A stretch of DNA of 64,000 bases from Brevibacillus_C sp046036945. GTDB lineage: Bacteria; Bacillota; Bacilli; Brevibacillales; Brevibacillaceae. Below are positions 1 to 7,960 of the stretch, piece by piece. The DNA is taken from positions 1 through 64,000 of the forward strand of contig NZ_JBJQOQ010000017.1 of assembly GCF_046036945.1 (NCBI RefSeq). Reading direction: 5' to 3'. The notes beneath the pieces were generated by a model that had not been told where the DNA came from, made no database searches, and saw only the letters and a list, made by a program, of their open reading frames with translations. Numbering within the stretch: the first letter of the stretch is position 1; each line of letters starts with the position of its first letter. The position numbers and the translations under genes are program-made.

Positions 1-30
1 TACTCACTAAAACGCTTCGCTGTTCAGTTT

Positions 31-40
31 TCAAAGAGCA
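31..40 (-). promoter_or_regulatory. boxA-like antitermination element of an rRNA leader
   Basis: The minus strand reads TGCTCTTTGAAAACTGAAC here. TGCTCTTTGA is the Bacillus-type boxA, and the following GAAAACTGAACA stretch is typical of Bacillales rRNA leaders and spacers. It lies just downstream of two promoters pointing out of the left edge. The 16S gene itself is outside the window, so the rRNA assignment is inferred from these signals. Confidence 0.65.
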
Positions 41-87
41 TTTTTTCTCGTCGGCATCAACTTTTTAACTACCGGCGACAATTCAAT

Positions 88-116
88 AGTATATCAGGCT
101 GAATCTCAGAAATCAA
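88..116 (-). promoter_or_regulatory. Probable rRNA operon promoter P2
   Basis: On the minus strand TTGATT (111-116) and TATACT (88-93) are separated by exactly 17 bases. It is the promoter nearer to the boxA element and points leftwards out of the window. Tandem promoters with 17-base spacing are usual for Bacillus rrn operons. Confidence 0.65.
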
Positions 117-184
117 GAGGAAATTTTTAATAGTTCTCGTTTTCTCTCTTGATTTATTCTCATCGCTTTCGAGCGACAACTAAG

Positions 185-213
185 ATCATACCACGACAAA
201 AAACAGATGGCAA
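185..213 (-). promoter_or_regulatory. Probable rRNA operon promoter P1
   Basis: On the minus strand TTGCCA (208-213), 17 bases, then TATGAT (185-190), preceded by an extended -10 TG (TGGTATGAT). It lies 97 bases upstream of the second promoter. Together they look like the P1/P2 pair of an rRNA operon. The stop codon of the thioesterase gene (312) is about 100 bases upstream, so this promoter is not needed by that gene. Confidence 0.6.
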
Positions 214-311
214 CAGGAAAAATCGACCAGTGGCAGGTTAAATGATTGATGGGCAAACTATATGCAGCTTAAAGTGCCTTGCCCTCGCGAGAAGACACTT
301 TAAGCGGAGAA

Positions 312-734
312 TTAACAGGACACCCTTTTCATATTGCTCAAAGCTTCACGTACCTGTTCCGGAATGGAGACAGCTTTTAAATTATCCTCTGCAAAGGTTG
401 TCCAGGCTCTTACTTCGTATCCATTGGCAATCAAATGCCCACCCCGAAAAAACTCATGGGTTAACCTGATTACCTTATCGCGGACTTCTGCCACCGTAGT
501 TCTTACTTCGAGCTGATCCTCAAACAGAGCGGGCGATTTGAATTCACAGTGGGTTTCAAGCAGAGGCAAGCCCACCTTTTCTTCTGTAAACAGCTTCGAT
601 ACAGCAAAGCCAAGGTGATTAAACATCTCATGTGCCGCTTGATCCATCCACTTGTAAAAGTTGGGGTAGTATACGATTCCTGCGGCGTCTGTGTCCCCCC
701 ACTTCACTTTATAGTTATAAATGAAATGACACAT
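312..734 (-). CDS. Acyl-CoA thioesterase, 4-hydroxybenzoyl-CoA thioesterase/YbgC family
   Basis: A 140-residue single hotdog domain, the usual size for the family. Near the N-terminus it has the family signature WGDTDAAGIVYYPNFYKW, in which the Asp is the expected catalytic residue. Such enzymes hydrolyse short or aromatic acyl-CoA thioesters in the cytosol. Start: ATG at 734 preceded by GAGGGAGA. It stands alone between an rRNA operon leader and the ykf genes, so the substrate cannot be inferred from context. Confidence 0.85.
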   Translation of the reverse strand: MCHFIYNYKVKWGDTDAAGIVYYPNFYKWMDQAAHEMFNHLGFAVSKLFTEEKVGLPLLETHCEFKSPALFEDQLEVRTTVAEVRDKVIRLTHEFFRGGHLIANGYEVRAWTTFAEDNLKAVSIPEQVREALSNMKRVSC

Positions 735-1105
735 TGCGTCTCCCTCTTTCCTGTTATATATTTGGCTGATTGTCTGCCGATAAAGCGAGGCTACGGTTTT
801 GAAAGGCGGTCGATCGAGATAATACTCCTACCACTTACCATTGCTGAGGCTCCGATTATACTTGATGAATGCGATAGACCATTGGCAACCCGGTCTTCTA
901 CAAATATTGCAATGTTTCTGTATTCATCATCAATTTCTCTCTTCCTTCATCTAAATTCATTTAATTATGCTCCAATTATATGTCCAGTTTTGTTGGAGCA
1001 ATACGTCCATCATGTACTTCAGTTAGGAACAAAGCCCTTCTTCTCAGTACAGGTGATTGGCAATGTTGTAAAGTTTGACTGTATGAAACGCTGCAAAAGT
1101 TAAAT
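735..1105. other. Non-coding stretch upstream of the thioesterase gene
   Basis: No convincing gene on either strand; a long plus-strand frame crossing it runs antisense through the thioesterase gene and has no family character. On the minus strand a TATAAT (preceded by weak -35 candidates at non-ideal spacing) could serve the thioesterase gene. AT content is higher than in the flanking genes. Confidence 0.4.
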
Positions 1106-1156
1106 AAAAAAAGACCCTATGGCCGTCAGACAAAACTGCCTCTGTGCCATAAGGTC
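1106..1156 (-). terminator. Rho-independent terminator after ykfC
   Basis: On the minus strand GACCTTATGGC pairs with GCCATAGGGTC, followed by a run of T (TTTTTTTATTT). It starts about 20 bases past the ykfC stop. Confidence 0.8.
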
Positions 1157-1174
1157 CTGCCTCTCGTTTTTTTC

Positions 1175-2095
1175 CTACCAGTAGCGCCGGGCAGCGCAAA
1201 GCTCCACTTCATACGCTGAACCGCTCAAGGGGAGCAGCTCGATCGTTTTCCCCGTCTTGGGCGAGTGGAGCATCTGGTCGTCGCCTGCGTAGATGCCGAC
1301 GTGATGGACGGCTCCTTTTCCTTCCTCGTAGGCGAAAAAGAGCAGATCGCCCGGCTGCAAATCCTGTCGTTCGACAGCCTTGCCCTGTTTCGCCTGGTCG
1401 GAAGCATCGCGGGGGATGATAATCCCGTTAGCGAGGTGCATGTTGTAGGCGAAGCCGGAGCAATCGTAGCCGAAGCTGGACATTCCTCCCCACAGGTAGG
1501 GCAAGCCGAGAAACTGTTTTCCCGCCTCTACGATCTGTTTCCCTGTGCCGATCGGGATGTCCCGCTCTGTCAGGAAAACAGCTACATCGCTTTGCTTTAG
1601 CAACTGCGGACCGGCAGGAGTCGTCACCTCGATCCACTCGCCCGACTGCGAGATGACGGGCAGCCTGGTCAAGAAGCTGAGCGTTATGCCCGGCTCGCCC
1701 TCCTTGTCGTAGAGCCGTGCCGCAGTGCTTGTGACCACCGCGGTCGGCTGGTCCGGATTTGCGGCAAACCCTGATGCCTCCAGAAGCTGGCATTTTGGCA
1801 TCCACCCGGGATAGCCGCGCTCGTCTTTTTTCGACGGCTGGCTTGGGATGACTACCTTCAGCCAGCCAGCCTCTTCTTCGATCACTTCTACCAGGCTGCC
1901 GTACAGCACCTGGGTTTGCACCAGGTTGGCTTCACAGAGCTCCAGACGGTCCTCGTAGCTCATCGCCTGCAGCCAGCCCGTGAGATCGGCCGGATTTTCA
2001 ATCGCCGGACGGTCCATTTCCCGCGGGGAAGCCGGCGTCGTCCAAACTGTGGCTACCGGAACAGATGCCACCATGCGAACGGTTGGTTTTTCCAT
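1175..2095 (-). CDS. ykfC: Gamma-D-glutamyl-L-diamino acid endopeptidase (NlpC/P60), YkfC-like
   Basis: 306 residues: two SH3-like domains in the N-terminal two thirds, then a C-terminal NlpC/P60 cysteine peptidase domain. The catalytic Cys is in GYDCSGF and the His in VHHVGIYAG. No signal peptide is seen, fitting a cytosolic enzyme that cleaves imported murein tripeptides to L-Ala-D-Glu. The neighbour upstream is the epimerase that uses that product. Start chosen at ATG 2095 because GGAGGAG lies just before it; an upstream in-frame start at 2122 would overlap the epimerase gene. Known YkfC proteins have the same architecture. Confidence 0.9.
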   Translation of the reverse strand: MEKPTVRMVASVPVATVWTTPASPREMDRPAIENPADLTGWLQAMSYEDRLELCEANLVQTQVLYGSLVEVIEEEAGWLKVVIPSQPSKKDERGYPGWMPKCQLLEASGFAANPDQPTAVVTSTAARLYDKEGEPGITLSFLTRLPVISQSGEWIEVTTPAGPQLLKQSDVAVFLTERDIPIGTGKQIVEAGKQFLGLPYLWGGMSSFGYDCSGFAYNMHLANGIIIPRDASDQAKQGKAVERQDLQPGDLLFFAYEEGKGAVHHVGIYAGDDQMLHSPKTGKTIELLPLSGSAYEVELCAARRYW

Positions 2096-2114
2096 ATTTT
2101 CTCCTCCCCCCAGC

Positions 2115-3194
2115 CTACACATGTACTTTGCTGATGCCGAGACCCGGTGCCTCCGGCAGGGTCAGCACGCGTCCGTCGTAGCGAACGCCCCCCTCTACGA
2201 TGCTTTTCACCAGCATCAATGGGGCATCGAAATCAAAGCGCGTAATGTTCTTCTTGCTGGCTGCAAAATGGGCAGCTGCGGTGATGCCGATGTGCGTTTC
2301 GATCATGCTGCCGACCATGCACTCCACTCCGCACTCTTCCGCCATGTGATTGATAATCTGGGCCTTGTAAATCCCGCCTGCCTTCATCAGCTTGATATTG
2401 ATCAGGTCGGCGGCGCGGTTGTGCAGCACTTCAAACGCCTGGCGCGGCGAAAAGACGCTTTCGTCGGCCATGATCGGCGTATCTACCGCATCTGTTACCG
2501 CTTTTAAACCAGCCAGATCGTGGGCTTTTACCGGCTGCTCCACCAGCTCGATATCCAGCCCCATATCCTCCATCTTGCGAATGGAACGGATCGCCTCTTT
2601 TACTTCCCATCCCTGGTTGGCATCGAGGCGAATTTTCACCTGGTTGCCGACCTTGCTGCGAATTTCCTTGATCCGGAGGATATCATTAGCGATTTGATCT
2701 TTGCCTACCTTGATCTTCAGTACCAGAAAACCGGCCTGCATATAGGCGAGTGCGTCTTCTCCCATCTCCTCAGGCGAATTGACGCTCACCGTGAAATCCG
2801 TTTCGATCTGGTTGCGGTAACCACCGAGAAACTGGTACAGCGGCATCCCCGCCTGCTGGCTGATCAAGTCGTACAGCGCCATGTCTACGGCCGCTTTCGC
2901 GCTGTTGTTGTTGACCAGCAGGTGATGCAGCTGATGAAAAACCTGTTCGTACTGGAGCAGGTTCTTGCCGATCAGCTGGGGGGCCAATGTGTTGCGGATA
3001 GCTGACTCGATGCTCTCCATGCTGTCACCCGTAATGACGACCGTGGGCGGCGCTTCGCCCCAACCCGTTTTGCCGCATTCACTGGTGATTTTTACCACGA
3101 CGGTTTCCGCCTGTTCAACCGTACGCAGAGCCGTTTTGAACGGCTTCTTCAGCGGAATGGCCGCTCGCGATGTTTCCACTTTTGCAATGATCAT
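2115..3194 (-). CDS. ykfB: L-Ala-D/L-Glu epimerase, enolase superfamily
   Basis: 359 residues, close to the usual ~360. Enolase-superfamily barrel with the KIKVG lysine motif, metal ligands in DANQGW, in ELVEQP and in MADES, all typical of muconate-lactonizing-type dipeptide epimerases. It converts L-Ala-D-Glu from peptidoglycan to L-Ala-L-Glu in the cytosol. It is directly upstream of the ykfC-like peptidase gene (20 bases apart) and the two form a murein-peptide recycling operon. Start: ATG with AGGAGGC. Confidence 0.9.
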   Translation of the reverse strand: MIIAKVETSRAAIPLKKPFKTALRTVEQAETVVVKITSECGKTGWGEAPPTVVITGDSMESIESAIRNTLAPQLIGKNLLQYEQVFHQLHHLLVNNNSAKAAVDMALYDLISQQAGMPLYQFLGGYRNQIETDFTVSVNSPEEMGEDALAYMQAGFLVLKIKVGKDQIANDILRIKEIRSKVGNQVKIRLDANQGWEVKEAIRSIRKMEDMGLDIELVEQPVKAHDLAGLKAVTDAVDTPIMADESVFSPRQAFEVLHNRAADLINIKLMKAGGIYKAQIINHMAEECGVECMVGSMIETHIGITAAAHFAASKKNITRFDFDAPLMLVKSIVEGGVRYDGRVLTLPEAPGLGISKVHV

Positions 3195-3564
3195 ACTTTT
3201 GCCTCCTATTGGTTGCGCTTAAGCCTGATTCCTAAGTGATGTAGGTCTAGCTGGCTGCGTCAATCTTAGCTCATGCTCCAATCAGGTCGGCAATATTGGG
3301 AGAACGGTGCCCACAAAGCGCCAGGTGTCAGTTTTCCCGCAGATTGCACTATGGGGATGAACTTTTGAATCGATTCTTCTATTTGAAGCCAAAGGGCGCA
3401 TCATCCGCGAGCATGTCTATTGGCGCATACCTTGAGGGGACCAAAATCTCAAGCATTGCACCCAGGCTGAATCTCGAGGGAACCATCCCTTGGCGTTCCG
3501 TTTTTATTTGTCCCTACTACCCTAGTTTACAATTTCAACGAGTCCACTGGCTAGGTTAAATATG
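3195..3564. other. Intergenic stretch between ykfB and a membrane-protein gene
   Basis: No supported gene. On the minus strand a TTGACG near 3275 could be a -35 of the ykfBC promoter, but no good -10 follows at the right distance. The rest carries no recognisable repeat or RNA. Confidence 0.35.
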
Positions 3565-3596
3565 CAAAAGGGGCAGCGAAAAGTAGCGCTGCCCCT
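3565..3596 (-). terminator. Rho-independent terminator
   Basis: On the minus strand GGGGCAGCG-ctacttttCGCTGCCCC followed by TTTTGC. A perfect 9-bp stem directly after the stop at 3604. Confidence 0.85.
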
Positions 3597-3603
3597 TCTT
3601 TGA

Positions 3604-5292
3604 TCAGTACATTTCCGGGAAGTCCGGTATCAATCCAAGCTGTTGAAACAGCCCCATGTTCTTCAACATAAACGCTTGCGCACCCATCTGCGCTTCCATC
3701 ATCACCTGATCGGCTTCACTGTCGGTCATGTTAACCAGGTCGAGCGAATTATCCTTGGAGAGAGCCGGGAACTGTGCTTCCTTGCCAAACTCCTCCGTCG
3801 ATTTCAGCGAAAACTGGATGACTTCCGGCAATTCTTCCTCATCAGCCAACTCGCCCGTATTCAGCTTGACCTTGTACTCGGAATTGCGTTTTTCTTCTGT
3901 CGTCTCGGTCACAGCCGCAACATTCCCGGACAAAGTTTGATTGACTCCGTCCTCCTGGTAGCCGATGCTAAAGTCGATTTCCCCGGATTCTTTATTCCCG
4001 TCCTTCGTCGACTTGTAGGAAGTCTTGATTAGGGCAGTTTCCTCTACCTTCTTATCCCGGAGTTCGTCTATTTTCAATTCAAAGCTGCCGTTTGTCGTCT
4101 GATCCTTGGTTTCTTTGGTGAAGCTGAAAGACATGTCAACGTCTTCTCCGCGAACCGAATCCGTGACGACCTGGAATACTCCTTTCTCGGCTTGCCCTTC
4201 TGTCCACTTCGCGCTCTTCATCGTGATCGTCTCTTTCTTGTCAGGGGACGTGAGGGTTACGGTCCGCTTTAAAATGCGATCGGAGCCGTCCACGTTGAGC
4301 ACCATCTTCACGCCGCTCACAGCATCCCCTTTATCCATGGAAGCGACCAGATCTTTCATCGATTCCTTGATGTTATCGACAAACTTATCTTTGCTGAGCA
4401 CATCTCTGTCCTTGATCGGATAGCCGTTGTCCTTGAGCAGATTGACGATATTCGAGTAACGCTTGTAAAGGAGATCGTGAAGCTTCTCGTCAGCGGCCAC
4501 CGTATCCGATACTTTTGTCATCAGCTCTTTAAACTGGCTGTCGGAGAAGGTGACGGTAATTTCCCTGCTGGGAATTTTCGTGCCGCCCTCTTCGAAGGTG
4601 CCGTCTTTATTGATCGTCACCTGCTCATCCGTGATGCTGTCTGCATAGAGCTTGCCGTACACGGCAGCGATCGGAAGCAGTTCCGATTGGTCGACTTTAA
4701 TCGCCTCCGCCAAATCCTGATAGCTCATCATCTTTTTGGGCAGATCCGCACCGTACTTTTTGTTAAATTCATCGACATCCTTCAAATTGATGATGCCGTA
4801 TTTGTTGTATATTTCAGGCACGCCAAAACCCATTCGCTCCTGATCGGAAAACACCTCCAGGCCGAGCAGGTGATTGTTTTTGAGCGCCAGACTTACTTTG
4901 CTGTATTTTTTACCGTTTTTCTCGTCAACGGCACTGTCGATCGACAGCGTCGCTTCCTTTAACACATCCAGCATGTGGCTAAGCTCGGGATCCCCAGGAA
5001 CGGGGCCAATCGTCAGGTCGGATATTTCCATTGTAGTGTATACAGGTTTTTCCAGGTAGGGTGCAATCGACTGTTTGTATTTGTCCATCCCTTCCGTCAC
5101 CCATTTCGTCGTCTCCTGTACCCCTTTTAATTCTGCACTCAAGTAGACCGCTTTCGGACTTTTGAATGCGGACATAGCCATGGCTGCCACCGTCCCGACA
5201 ACGACGACCAAGATTAACGCCACTACGATCGGCGTTATTTTCTTTTTCTTCGGCTGCGGGGTATGGCTCTCTAACACTCCATCTGTTTGCAT
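3604..5292 (-). CDS. Membrane-anchored extracytoplasmic protein of unknown function
   Basis: 562 residues. A Lys-rich patch (PKKKK) and one N-terminal transmembrane segment (about residues 20-43) are followed by a long, charged, mainly hydrophilic domain without cysteines that I can see, so the bulk should lie outside the membrane. It resembles large Bacillales N-anchored proteins known only by DUF names; DUF6583 is a possibility I cannot confirm. Start: ATG with AGGAGG seven bases upstream. It is flanked by its own promoter and terminator, so it is monocistronic. No function is assigned. Confidence 0.85.
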   Translation of the reverse strand: MQTDGVLESHTPQPKKKKITPIVVALILVVVVGTVAAMAMSAFKSPKAVYLSAELKGVQETTKWVTEGMDKYKQSIAPYLEKPVYTTMEISDLTIGPVPGDPELSHMLDVLKEATLSIDSAVDEKNGKKYSKVSLALKNNHLLGLEVFSDQERMGFGVPEIYNKYGIINLKDVDEFNKKYGADLPKKMMSYQDLAEAIKVDQSELLPIAAVYGKLYADSITDEQVTINKDGTFEEGGTKIPSREITVTFSDSQFKELMTKVSDTVAADEKLHDLLYKRYSNIVNLLKDNGYPIKDRDVLSKDKFVDNIKESMKDLVASMDKGDAVSGVKMVLNVDGSDRILKRTVTLTSPDKKETITMKSAKWTEGQAEKGVFQVVTDSVRGEDVDMSFSFTKETKDQTTNGSFELKIDELRDKKVEETALIKTSYKSTKDGNKESGEIDFSIGYQEDGVNQTLSGNVAAVTETTEEKRNSEYKVKLNTGELADEEELPEVIQFSLKSTEEFGKEAQFPALSKDNSLDLVNMTDSEADQVMMEAQMGAQAFMLKNMGLFQQLGLIPDFPEMY

Positions 5293-5336
5293 TTGTACCT
5301 CCTATGGACAAACTGTTTTTCATTTACTACAACACC

Positions 5337-5364
5337 ATTTTATTCTAATTGGCTTTTTCGTCAA
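5337..5364 (-). promoter_or_regulatory. Probable sigma-A promoter of the membrane-anchored protein gene
   Basis: On the minus strand TTGACG (5359-5364), 16 bases, TAAAAT (5337-5342), about 45 bases before the ATG at 5292. Confidence 0.55.
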
Positions 5365-5411
5365 CATATTTCGGTAATTTTCAACATTTTTGTCAAACGA
5401 CAGCAGGCAGC

Positions 5412-7091
5412 TTATTCAGCCGCCTGCGACCATCCCGCTGCTTTCCAAGCGGTTTTCAGCTTCTGTCCCTTGGCGTTCTTGATTTGGGGCTCATGGACGT
5501 ACCATCCGCGTCCATTCGCTGTCTCGTTGGTGCTGTAGCGGAACCGCACCTGCTTCGTTCCCTCCGGAAGCTGGTACGAATGCGGCGTCCACTCGCTCTT
5601 CCCTGTAAAGGCGGTACCCAGCGGCGTCCAGTTCTGTCCGTCAGGGGAGGCTTCCACGTACCCGAAGTCTTTATCCGGTTCGATCCGAAACCAGGTGTCA
5701 AAGCTGAGCGTCCCGCCTTCAGTCAGATCAACCTCGGCTGTCAGCGTGTTCTGCAGCTGATCGCCCATTCCGGCGAACCAGACACCGTCCTTTTTCCAGG
5801 GAATGTCCACCGGAATGGCCAGGGCTGCCTGCCGAGCTACACCTCTGCGGACGGGATTGGTCGACACGGTTTGACGTGTCGGATGGACGCGGTTGGTCAG
5901 CAAGATGCAGATCGTGTTGTTTGCCGGACTGACGACGATTGATGTACCGGTAAATCCGGTGTGGCCCATGGAAGACGCATCGCCCAGCGCGTCCATGTAC
6001 CAGCCTTGATTCAACTCCCAGCCCAGTCCGTGGTCGTCCCCGGGAAACTGGGGAATCTGATTTTCCGCCATCAACGCGACGGCCTCTTTCGAGAGGATCC
6101 GCTTGTTGTTGTAAGTACCGCCGTTCAGCATCATCTGGGCGAAGACGGCCAGATCCTCGGCTGTGCTAAAGACACCGGCGTGTCCGGCAACTCCGTCAAG
6201 CGACCAGGCCTTCTCGTCATGTACTTCTCCCCAGACCAGTCCCCGCTCCGCCCACGGCTCTTCTTCTGTGGCGGCAATCCGCGGTTTCAGTTTGGCCGGG
6301 GGATTGTACATGGTGTCTTTCATCCCCAGCGGCCCAGTGATATTCTCCCGTACGTACTCATCGAGCCGCTTGCCCGTGATTCTCTCCACTACCGCGCCCA
6401 GTGTGATCAGGTTTAAATCACTGTAGACGTATTTGCTGCCAGGCGGATTTTGCAAGGTGTGGCGGAACACCTCCTGCAGCCGGCCCTCCCTGTCGGTGTC
6501 CACTTTCCAGATCGGGATGCCCGGTTCAAACCCGGATATATGGGTGAGCAATTGCCGGATCGTGATCTTGTCCTTGCCGTTTTGGGCAAACTCCGGTATG
6601 TATGCCGCTACGGGTCTGTCCAGGTCAATCTTGCCCTGATCGTAGAGCTGCATGACGGCTGTCGACGTAAACAGCTTGCTGACCGACGCCAGGTCAAAGA
6701 TCGTATCCGACTTCATCGCAATGGGCTGATCCAGCGGGGTAAAATGGGCATCCGCATAGCGCGCGGCGTATCCGTATGCCTGTTCCTTGACGATCACGCC
6801 GTTTCTAGCGATCAGCACGACGGCGCCAGGCATCATCTTATCCGCGATCGCCTGTTCGATGAACGGATCGATCGCTTGCAGCGGCTCGGCCCGCATGCCA
6901 GCCGCGGCAGGAGCTCCCTTGTGCAGCTTTGTCGCCGATTTCCCCGGGTTATCCCACGTCGCGGAAGCCGGACGCCCTTCTTTCGGCGCGGCGACCGCGA
7001 CCCCCATGTTGTACTCGACTGGGACGGGGGCAGCAACCGAACCGACGACAAGGGCCAAACTAAGTCCTGTGAGCAGCGCTATTTTCCGCAA
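5412..7091 (-). CDS. Secreted serine hydrolase, beta-lactamase/EstB (class C PBP-like) family
   Basis: About 559 residues. N-terminal signal peptide (RKIALLTGLSLALVVGSVAAP), then a beta-lactamase-type serine hydrolase domain: SxxK nucleophile in LASVSKLFTS, YSD as the Tyr motif (YSDLNLI), and HTG as the KTG equivalent (SMGHTGFTG). About 150 extra C-terminal residues look like a beta-rich domain. Probable esterase or D-aminopeptidase-like enzyme acting outside the cell; substrate unknown. Start: TTG at 7091, because GAGGAGGG lies about 7 bases before it and the signal peptide follows at once; the upstream ATG at 7172 gives a poor leader. Confidence 0.85.
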   Translation of the reverse strand: MRKIALLTGLSLALVVGSVAAPVPVEYNMGVAVAAPKEGRPASATWDNPGKSATKLHKGAPAAAGMRAEPLQAIDPFIEQAIADKMMPGAVVLIARNGVIVKEQAYGYAARYADAHFTPLDQPIAMKSDTIFDLASVSKLFTSTAVMQLYDQGKIDLDRPVAAYIPEFAQNGKDKITIRQLLTHISGFEPGIPIWKVDTDREGRLQEVFRHTLQNPPGSKYVYSDLNLITLGAVVERITGKRLDEYVRENITGPLGMKDTMYNPPAKLKPRIAATEEEPWAERGLVWGEVHDEKAWSLDGVAGHAGVFSTAEDLAVFAQMMLNGGTYNNKRILSKEAVALMAENQIPQFPGDDHGLGWELNQGWYMDALGDASSMGHTGFTGTSIVVSPANNTICILLTNRVHPTRQTVSTNPVRRGVARQAALAIPVDIPWKKDGVWFAGMGDQLQNTLTAEVDLTEGGTLSFDTWFRIEPDKDFGYVEASPDGQNWTPLGTAFTGKSEWTPHSYQLPEGTKQVRFRYSTNETANGRGWYVHEPQIKNAKGQKLKTAWKAAGWSQAAE

Positions 7092-7304
7092 GTAAATCCC
7101 TCCTCTTGGGAATAGAGTAAACGTCCTTTTGAAAATACTTGCATTTTCACATGAAATGGGGATATTTTCCATAGGGTTAATGTCCTAAAAATCTGATAAA
7201 TGCAGAGAAGAACTAGGTCGAAGGGTTTAGCAGAAGCGGATTATAACAGGACTTATGGATCGATCCATTCTGGAAACTTACACTATCCTAGGAAAATCCG
7301 CTAT

Positions 7305-7517
7305 TTACTCGGCGATTAAATCTAGCAAGTCAAAAAAATCCTTTAGCCAAATACCTAAACCCGTTATGAAAATAACAAAAGCAGCCGCGAGCAAAGCTAC
7401 GCCGAAAGCCAATTGCTTTTTATGTTCCGCTTGCCAATAAAAAGCCGTGATGACAGTGACTGTACCCGGGATAAAAAACAAGCCGCTGATAATAACTGTA
7501 CCTAATAAAAAAATCAT
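7305..7517 (-). CDS. Small two-segment membrane protein
   Basis: 70 residues with two hydrophobic segments (about residues 2-27 and 36-58) separated by a short charged loop (QAEHKKQ). ATG at 7517 is preceded by GGGGTGA at good spacing, which supports translation. No family recognised. It lies between the serine hydrolase gene and another small hypothetical gene, all on the same strand. Confidence 0.6.
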   Translation of the reverse strand: MIFLLGTVIISGLFFIPGTVTVITAFYWQAEHKKQLAFGVALLAAAFVIFITGLGIWLKDFFDLLDLIAE

Positions 7518-7548
7518 GCTTCACCCCGTTTAAAATTATGTCGGATCC

Positions 7549-7863
7549 TTATAAAGGTTTATAGGTCCAGATACCGTATTTTCCGATGTTGTTCATCTTG
7601 ATGGACACAACTTTCCCGCCCCTCATAAATGAAAAAACTCCTTCCGTCAAATCCTCATTCATCAAAATAATCGGAAGGGTATCGCCTCGCTCAGCGTATT
7701 TTGTCATGATGCCATCATGGGTTTCGATAAATGAGACGGAACTACCATATTTTTCCATCATTTTCTCTTCGATCAGGTTAGATTTCGAATAAGAAACATA
7801 CGTCCAGCTTGCACCAGATTTATCCATAAACACTTTTCCATCTATTATATCTTTTTCTTCCAC
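7549..7863 (-). CDS. Hypothetical protein, possibly 5'-truncated
   Basis: 104 residues from a GTG start; no recognised family. The reading frame stays open upstream of this GTG and encodes a plausible continuation (VREEIHAENLRALGF) into the T-run of the pbuX terminator, with no ATG and no clear ribosome binding site. It may therefore be the 3' remnant of a longer gene, or use a weak start. Soluble, charged, ending in WTYKPL. Confidence 0.45.
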   Translation of the reverse strand: MEEKDIIDGKVFMDKSGASWTYVSYSKSNLIEEKMMEKYGSSVSFIETHDGIMTKYAERGDTLPIILMNEDLTEGVFSFMRGGKVVSIKMNNIGKYGIWTYKPL

Positions 7864-7911
7864 ATCAAACCCTAATGCCCTTAGGTTTTCTGCATGAATT
7901 TCTTCTCTTAC

Positions 7912-7946
7912 AAAAAAAGATGCCCCGCCGGTAAAAGCGGAGCATC
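7912..7946 (-). terminator. Rho-independent terminator of xpt-pbuX
   Basis: On the minus strand GATGCTCCGC-ttttacc-GGCGGGGCATC followed by seven T. It begins about 15 bases after the pbuX stop. Confidence 0.85.
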
Positions 7947-7960
7947 TTCATCGAAGCTGA

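Noticed and set aside
549..1103. 184-codon plus-strand frame
   Set aside because: Its first part is antisense to the thioesterase gene and the rest lacks family character; no ribosome binding site.
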